Positions 57,381-64,000 of a stretch of 64,000 nt of DNA are shown here, piece after piece. The stretch spans positions 1,860,001 through 1,924,000 of the forward strand of contig JANFOG010000007.1 in the NCBI GenBank assembly GCA_024336345.1. The letters are read 5' to 3'. Below the pieces are notes generated by a model. The model ran no database searches. It had not been told where the DNA came from and saw only the letters and a list, made by a program, of their open reading frames with translations. Position numbers and translations under genes: made by a program. The stretch's first letter is position 1, and each line of letters begins with the position of its first letter. Origin of the DNA: Mariannaea sp. PMI_226. Taxonomy: Eukaryota > Ascomycota > Sordariomycetes > Hypocreales > Nectriaceae.

Positions 57381-59314
57381 CTAGACGAGATCTAGATCAA
57401 GTATCAACGTTGGCGTGCCAACAAATCCGGCAGGCATGCTGTACGTGAAGTTCCAGAACTCAAAGTCTCGGATCGGTATATTATCGCCGCCATAATGACC
57501 AGCAAAAGACAATATATAGGCTGGGCTCACATTACCAGAGATGGAGGCTCTCAGACCAGGGATATCGTCCCATCTTGAGATTATACGGTTCTCTTTGAAT
57601 GTGCCCACGAGAAGTGAGAAGACGGAACTTGAGTTCCCGTACGGGTAAGCCAGTTCGAGGCTCCACGGTTTCACCTTGACCTGGAGAGCAGCCTCAGTTG
57701 GGTATAGCTAGTCTCTAAGTGTTACTATGAACAAGATTCTCTGCTCATGTTCAGCTGCCTTGAGGTGTTTTACTTACAGAGATGAACGAAATCTCGCTAC
57801 CAGTGTCCCACTGGACAACAGCCGGATTGAAGGAGAGCTGGCTGCGACTGGGGCCCCCCAGCCATATCTCATCAAACGACTCGGCACCAATGGTAATGTT
57901 CTCCGACAGCCACGTGGTGATATTGCGCGGAACCTTATCGATGGGGGGATAATAAGACCTGGTTGTCAATATATGTTCGCCCGAGAAGCTCCTCAGTCCA
58001 GCGAGGACCCTCTTTGGAATCAGTTCCCTATGGCTGTCTGCCAGCACAGCATATAGAGGTCCCACGGCAAAATCAGCCCTATGCGACATGATTTGAGGCT
58101 GGAAGTTGTTAAGAAACAAATGTACTCATAAATGAAGGAGTTCCACATAGGAGATATGAAAAAGATCAGTGCCAAAAAATAGAACTCACTTGATCAATGA
58201 GCGAGGAATTTTCTTTGCCAATCATGGTCCAAAGCCAAAGTGCCATGAGACTCAGATATCGGTTCATATCGTATCCATAGGATCGGTCCCAAGGTCCAGC
58301 AATATTTTTCATACCTGGATGCCAGAGTTGCCAAATAACTTCCCAAGTGTGCTCAATCATATTCGGTGCAGCCCGAGACATGACAGACTCTGCAGGCAGA
58401 TACTTGCTCCAAAGGACCAATCCAAATAGGGAAACACCTGTATAGGTTGCCGAGTTGAATTCCGATAGCGTATTGGTAAGACTAAAGAGATTGATGATAT
58501 CTTGAGCATAAGTTTCCCCGCTGGAAGTCATATTTCTGTCGTTTAGTCGGCGGCCCGTCCAACCAGACACAAAAGCTCTCATAATTGACTAAATCAGCAT
58601 ATGTTAGCAATAGCACAAGAAAGCTAGTATGTTTTCAATGAGTAAATTGCATACCGGATTACTATACGCGGGGTACAGATTATCCTGAGTGGGATCAAGA
58701 TGTCCAAAGCGGTATTCATCCCCCTTGGCAGCTTTATACAAGGATTGGAGAATAAGTTCTTGCGTTCGCTTGCTCAGGATGTGTGAATGTTCCTCAATGA
58801 CCATAATTAGTGTTGTGCCGACGAATCCACGCCAGTTGGGATCCCATGAACCGTATATTTTGGGCTGATATGCTGGGCTACCAACCTCCGGCTCCTCAGA
58901 CTCCTTTCGATACGTTGCATACCTAACAAATTGAACGATGGAATGAGTAACGCTACTACAAAGGCGTCCAAACTGATTGGATACTCACCATTCATCGCCA
59001 GGGGACTTGTATTGGGCATGAATCACATTTGTGATAATCCTTTCGGCCTCGGCAGCATCGGTCCCGTTATTCCGAGTCAATAGACCGAAGGCATACCAAA
59101 CAGAGCTTCGGGTGTCATGGCTTAGTGCCGTCGCTGCACTCAAGTCGTAGAGATATCCGGCCTTGGAGTCATAAAAATCATCCATCCACTCCATGCTTTC
59201 AGTGAAGAGAGACTGAGCATTGGGAGACATGGACTTTTTCCGGACTGGAGGAGTTGCTGGCATTGTGGCAGCCACGGTAGCAAGGCCAAGAAGCGCCAAA
59301 GCTTTGATACGCAT
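57381..59314 (-). CDS. Secreted glycoprotein of unknown function, 546 aa, five exons
   Basis: complement(join(57381..57707, 57778..58098, 58190..58588, 58655..58922, 58989..59314)); all phases agree. The ATG at 59314 starts a signal peptide (MRIKALALLGLATVAATMPA). Conserved-looking blocks include WMDDFYDSKAGYLYDLSAAT, RSSVWYAFGLLTRN, YGSWDPNWRGFVGTTLI, DNLYPAYSNPSIMRAFVSGW, ATYTGVSLFGLVLWSKYLP and GPWDRSYGYDMNRYLS. The aromatic-rich helical pattern in the first 370 residues resembles an (alpha/alpha)6-barrel glycoside-active protein; the last 170 look beta-rich. Several N-glycosylation sequons are present (NGT, NMT, NIT, NVS, NFT). I know similar uncharacterised proteins from other ascomycetes but no assigned activity. 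Its introns are 66-91 nt with consensus borders. Confidence 0.85.
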
Positions 59315-60813
59315 TTTAGTAAGACGAGAGATCCAAACAGCTTTTCTAGAATAACAAGATGCCGCTGAGCTGTTTCCTATTTCTTCTTGTTTCAATGAAA
59401 TGCAACGGAGCTAGATCCCGTAACAAGTTGGGGATTAACGGACCGTCATGCATTATATTCATCAGAATTGGCCTTGGCAAGAGAAGTAGAACCCTCTCTC
59501 CGACCATCGTTCAGTCGCTTCACACCAAGAAGCACTATCTAAGACATCTGTGTCTGAGGGTTCATAAAAACTCCAGCCTCCCTCTCATTATTTATTCCCC
59601 CTTGCTCCTTTAGTGTTGAGAAGTTCAGAACCCGCATTTTGAGAGCGTATTCGCCAGCAACCCGAAGCCAAGTATCTATACGAGACGGACCGATCTTCTG
59701 ATCGCGTTTCTTTTTTCCCCAGCAGAGCAAGCAAAAATGATTCCAATTTGTTACACCATGAATCCATCTATTTTCCCATTCTTTCGCGGTCTTGTTAATC
59801 CTTACTAAAATGATTCTTGATACAAAAGCTTCCTAGTCTTGGACATCATATGATGCATGGATCGATAATAGCCACCAAAGCATGCAGAACGCAGTTGTAG
59901 CAAGTATCTTGCGTAGGTGGATTTCAGGGATCAAGGCAACGGTGGTTGGAGGGTTTCAGCCAAATGGAGAATTTGAACTGTTTTATTTCTTCGAATTGAT
60001 GAGAAATATCCACCCGGGTTCGAGGCTGGGTATTGCCTGCTGCAGGGATAGCGACAAGTACATCGCCAGCCTCTCCAAGTGAGGTGTCTTACGACAAAAA
60101 GGGATGAACCCACCGACGAGCAGGATGTGCAGTTGCTCTTTCAGCTATTAAAGTAGAATAGGAAAATCCGAAGCTGGATTACACTCATTTGGCCTCAACA
60201 GCAGGGGTCCAGCCTTACATGCACATAGCTAATTTCGGGAGTGGTGGTCAAGAGAGCATCAGGAAGTGATGCGCAATGAATGTGCTCGTTCTCATCTTTA
60301 TATTCCGTTAGAGTATAGTACAGTGTTAACCCTTAGGAAATGGATACTGCGCGCAGGGCTCGTACCGCAAAAGTTCACAGGTTTCGTAATTGACTCCTTG
60401 GCGGGTGTTTTCGCGCGGATTTGGGGCTTCAATTTCAAAATTTTCGTTCTCGTTGCTCGGGAAGTTTGGAGCGATTCGTTGGTGATTGGTGAGGAATTTG
60501 TAGGACCGGAATAGCATGTTACCTACAAGAGATCGGGTCGTGATGAAAGAACCGGCACCGGAGGAGTTTCGTACGCAGACGCAAACACGTGACGCTCTTA
60601 CCGCAAGACGAGAGCATCACAGGCGCCTATTACAAGCAACGCGGGATAGAAATCACTACCGGTATAGACTCGGCCAAAAGCTAGTGTAGATAGATGCTAT
60701 CTAAAGTGCAAAGGGTGGGATTTTCTGAGGACAGCCTGTTGCTTTTCTTTCAACACGCAAGGTGGTGAAGAGACGAAGTCTACCCTATCTCAAATTGGGA
60801 TCCTCCAATGGTT
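59315..60813. other. Intergenic
   Basis: No supported gene. Frames near 59882 and 60266 show no recognisable feature. Confidence 0.4.
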
Positions 60814-61257
60814 CTAACAATTACAGGCTGGTGGATTCTTTGCATTGGAAATGCACACATATCCAGAAATCGCCTCACCGGTGTACATAGTGTACCTGCC
60901 TGCTTCCTTCGCATTTGAATCCTGTTGTTGCTGGTTCCAGCAAGTGCCCAATATATCCCAAGCAATATCCCCAGCCGTATGCCAATCCAGTTTCTTGCCA
61001 TGGCCATAATCACAGTACGTCAAAAAAGCACCGTTATATCCATAGGCGTTGTTCTGGCCACTGTTTAAGTCGCCGCCCCCGTCTTGTCTAATTGAAGATA
61101 CCATTGAGTACGCTGAAGTCCATGCGACAGTATTTGCGCTAGGACAGTTGATAACATCACGTTTCTCAATAGACGACTTCATCTCTTCAGGAGCACCTAA
61201 TGCCAAACCCAGTAACAAGTTTACCCCAAAGGTGACCTTTAGCTTATGTCCAATCAT
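60814..61257 (-). CDS. Secreted 6-cysteine protein, 147 aa
   Basis: ATG at 61257 with no intron. A signal peptide (about MIGHKLKVTFGVNLLLGLALG) is followed by a short segment ending in EKR, a Kex2-type site, so the mature protein probably starts DVINCPSANTVAW. The mature part has six cysteines (INC, TYC, GTC, YVC, PAC and the terminal CNC) and a Gly/Asn/Gln-rich middle (QDGGGDLNSGQNNAYGYNG). The Kex2-processed pro-form and even cysteine number fit a small extracellular host- or microbe-interaction protein. I do not recognise a named toxin or effector family and infer no activity. Confidence 0.78.
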   Translation of the reverse strand: MIGHKLKVTFGVNLLLGLALGAPEEMKSSIEKRDVINCPSANTVAWTSAYSMVSSIRQDGGGDLNSGQNNAYGYNGAFLTYCDYGHGKKLDWHTAGDIAWDILGTCWNQQQQDSNAKEAGRYTMYTGEAISGYVCISNAKNPPACNC

Positions 61258-62468
61258 GTTGGCCTTGCTGCGACTGATTAGCTCCTGTCATACCAACGTT
61301 ATTTTCTGCTTCGAACCAAAAGGGAAAAATAAATCCGTACTGTATTGAACCAATATGGTAGTTGCGTAGAAAGGATAGAGTGTGATTCGTTATGAGATTA
61401 TGGCAGAGATATCGGGAGTAAAATATCGGGAAATAAGTAAATATTTATAGCTGAGCAATGAAGTAAGATATCAACCTTAACCCTTAACCTTAGATGAGTG
61501 TTACGGTCATAATCTACGGGGTTGCGCTTTCCCGTCTATAGAATGTGCATGGTTCTAACAGATTTGAGTTGCCCGATAAAAGGAGTAAGAAAAGAATGAA
61601 AACCATTATACAAAAGACCGTATTGAATCCTGGTCCTTAAACCTTGAACATTAACCAATTTCTAGGTTGTGACCTACGAGTTTGTAGGAACTTTTGTCCA
61701 TACGATGTGGACAGATCTATTAGACTAGAGTTGCGGTGTAAGAAAATCTCTATGTTGATATAATCAATTATTTAAAACTATGGTGTCTATTGGCATTAGA
61801 AGGATCTGACCAGCGGAAATCCTCTTATACCAAGGGGTAATAACGTTACATAGCAGCCATAGTTTGCTAAGAGGAAAATCTATGCCCAAAACCACCCACC
61901 AACCGTGGGCCTCGTAATGATGTAAAACAAGGTCGTCCAAAACAGTCGCGACAGGCTATTCAGAACAGCTACACCCATAAATCTAGAAAGGAAGGAAAAT
62001 CAGCTAAGCAATTGTATAGATGTAAAGAGAGACATTTAGTCAAATGGAAGCACAACTCATAAGTCAAATAAGAAGTCAAGAAATCAGGGCGAAAAGAAGA
62101 TGTAGTAAATGGTTTGATGATGCGTTGTCTGGTATTTTTCGCCGTCTTTCAAGTCGCGGCAAGCGAGTGACATGTGTGTATTAGACTAGGTAATATAAGC
62201 GGTGTTTACCAAAGAAGTACATTCTGTCCCAACCACAACAGCAGCGATAGCCACGAGATCAAAAGATCTTAGAACAACACGAAAATTTCCTATATTCATC
62301 GCTTCATCTGCCTTGAAATCATCACCTGCCTTCCTTGGTTAATTTCGGCATTACTGTAACTAATCAATTAAACTAAGAAAAAAGAAGTTGAAGTAAAAAA
62401 GTCCTTTTGCTTGATCCTAGCTGACCAGGATCATCATTGGCATCTGGTTCCTTTATCTACTCGTACTC
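61258..62468. other. Intergenic, AT-rich
   Basis: No gene seen. Confidence 0.4.
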
Positions 62469-62770
62469 CTACCGCCATTCTTGCCAGATACGTTTCAGAC
62501 CATTGTAAACGCTTTCATGGGACACTACCTTAAGCACTTACAACTAGTATACAAGTAACTAAATGCTTAACTCACGATTCGCAGGCGCTTCAAACCCTCG
62601 ATGCGGAAGCCTGAAACGGATTGGGCAACATGTCCGAAGTTTGGTACTATAAAAACGCCCAACGGCCCAGCCATCCGTCCACCATAGCGAGAAGCTCGAT
62701 TCATTCGTCCATCGTCGTCCTTTATCAGCTTTCTTTGGTATCCACCCCTATGTTCTGCTTTGAAGTCCAT
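62469..62770 (-). CDS. Possible small basic protein, 84 aa, two exons (tentative)
   Basis: complement(join(62469..62528, 62576..62770)). The ATG at 62770 gives MDFKAEHRGGYQRKLIKDDD. The chain is basic with GGRMAGPLGVFIVPNFGHVA and ends RLRI before a GTGAGT donor. A 47-nt intron (ending GCTTAAG) would restore a frame reading VSHESVYNGLKRIWQEWR to TAG. Without splicing, the frame ends two codons after the donor. No signal peptide or named motif is seen. It may be real, but short length and lack of family support keep it tentative. Confidence 0.28.
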
Positions 62771-64000
62771 TTTAGGCTCATTATGCGAGCTCACTAATTT
62801 ATTATTTCTATTTGATCTAATCTTGACATGAAGTATCACAGCCACTCTCCAGTGGATAAATTACGACGTTCGTAATCCGAGATATCGGCGGAGGTGTCAC
62901 AGCCCAGTCTAGAGAAAATGATCCTTCGTAAAAGCGCACATTATTGTCATTTTCTAGTCAAAAACTGACGGTGCTTGTCTCATCACAAAGATTACTTGCC
63001 ATTTTATCTTTGGCATCTTTGTGCCAATAACCCTGATCGGGTGCCGCCAAGTAGTCATTTGATTGCTCATGTAAAGGTCTATTAGTGCATCTATTTAACA
63101 GTATGGCAACTGGGTGCTTTTTTTTTTCTAATTCAGAAGATGACAATATCGCCCATGGTGTATTGATCCGTTGTGCCTCGCTGTATAGCTCGCGACGCCA
63201 CATCTAGTAGCACCAACTCATGCTGGCAAGGGTACCTCGGTCTCTCTCTCTCTCTCTCTCGCATGGGCCTAGTCTCTAATTGCAGCTCAGAACTGAATGT
63301 AACCAGCCAACGGTATTGAAACGTGAGACAAAAGTATGTTTTGGACGTCAATAGGCATACGTTGAAACACCTAGCTTGGCAAGAGTTGGTTAGACCATTG
63401 TTAACTTCTCTTTTATTATGGGCTGGTGGGCCGATCAATCTCCTGGCCAGGTTATACGCGAGGAAAACGAGGAACACCTAGGGGACATGCAAGAGGCACT
63501 CAAGGTGGATGCCCACGATCCCTGTCTTGCTTCCGGCGCAGACTGCGCCATTGAACAAGGCTCTCTCCATGGCAGACTTGAGAAATGTACAGATCACAAA
63601 AATTGGAGTAGGGTGACATCGTGAAGGACTTTGGAAAACAGCGCATAGCAAGCGGCCAACCGATCGCACTAGCTTTTAACCAAATATCTATGCTTATTCC
63701 GCCAGACTTCTGGTGAGGGACTACGCGTGAGTCCCGGAGATTTCCAAACATGGAAGAGGTCCTTTAGTAGAGTATGCCTTGTTACCCAGATGTCGGCTCA
63801 CCTCAAGACAACAGCTCCGAATCGAGAAAAAGGATGCCCGGAATTCAGCCGGCTGAGAATATTTAACGCCTTGGGCGGTCGCTCTTTTTTCAATACTGGT
63901 ACCGGATTTATTATACTGGAGTCATCTCCCTTTTGCCACCTCTTCTTCCTCTTGTCTGTGTTGCAATCAAAGGTATTCTACTGCTCAGTTGGATTTTCTG
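62771..64000. other. Intergenic to window end
   Basis: No supported gene. The TC repeat lies here. The last bases (pyrimidine-rich, with TTATTATACTGG) may be the promoter of a plus-strand gene beyond the window. Confidence 0.4.
63241..63260. repeat. (TC)10 microsatellite
   Basis: Ten TC units in intergenic sequence. Confidence 0.9.

Overview
The window looks like nuclear DNA of a filamentous ascomycete (Pezizomycotina, probably Sordariomycetes; not resolved further). Genes carry one to four short GT-AG introns (about 47-155 nt) with CTAAC/CTGAC-like branch sites. The families are typical of these fungi: Zn2Cys6 regulator, Dfg5/Dcw1 GH76 enzyme, AIM6-type protein, tandem CCCH protein with a DUF7923-like region, DUF7703-like membrane protein, small secreted cysteine-rich proteins and ankyrin/ZZ protein. 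I reconstructed the splicing by hand from frame, splice signals and family knowledge; nothing was searched against a database.

Layout. 1-6 kb: a fungal multi-pass membrane protein (+) followed tail-to-tail by a large protein of unknown function (-). 8-12.8 kb: a 12-cysteine secreted protein, a degraded glutathione-reductase-like gene, an orphan 3' exon and a small secreted protein. 15.6-17.1 kb: CCCH/DUF7923 protein. 19.9 kb: a second small secreted protein that seems distantly related to the one at 12.5 kb. 23-28.3 kb: AIM6-type phosphodiesterase-like protein, a class 3 lipase relic and a DUF7703-type membrane protein. 32-35.4 kb: an enoyl-reductase-like MDR enzyme, a roughly 640-bp inverted-repeat element and a secreted 6-Cys protein. 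35.4-40.7 kb: AT-rich and gene-poor, with one decayed gene. 40.7-45 kb: GH76 wall enzyme next to a truncated ankyrin/ZZ gene broken by stop codons. 45.5-53.2 kb: five intron-containing genes on the minus strand are reduced to four neighbours here, namely an MCT-type MFS transporter, a Zn2Cys6 regulator, a PigL_N-type protein and a DJ-1/PfpI protein. 54.4-56.9 kb: Ty1/copia gag fragment and a CHK/APH-like kinase. 57.4-61.3 kb: a five-exon secreted protein of unknown function and a further 6-Cys secreted protein.

No biosynthetic backbone enzyme (PKS, NRPS, terpene synthase), tRNA, rRNA or CRISPR array was seen. The dominant theme is gene decay beside secreted, effector-like genes. Four loci (10.9, 26, 37.5 and 44.3 kb) preserve recognisable or protein-like frames with in-frame stops. 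Most of these stops are one C-to-T change away from CAG, CAA or CGA. The most notable is the GR-like gene: it keeps a long FAD/NAD-type frame but has lost nearly every catalytic signature, and a 77-bp intron-like insert bounded by a 16-bp imperfect repeat sits exactly at its redox-disulfide motif.
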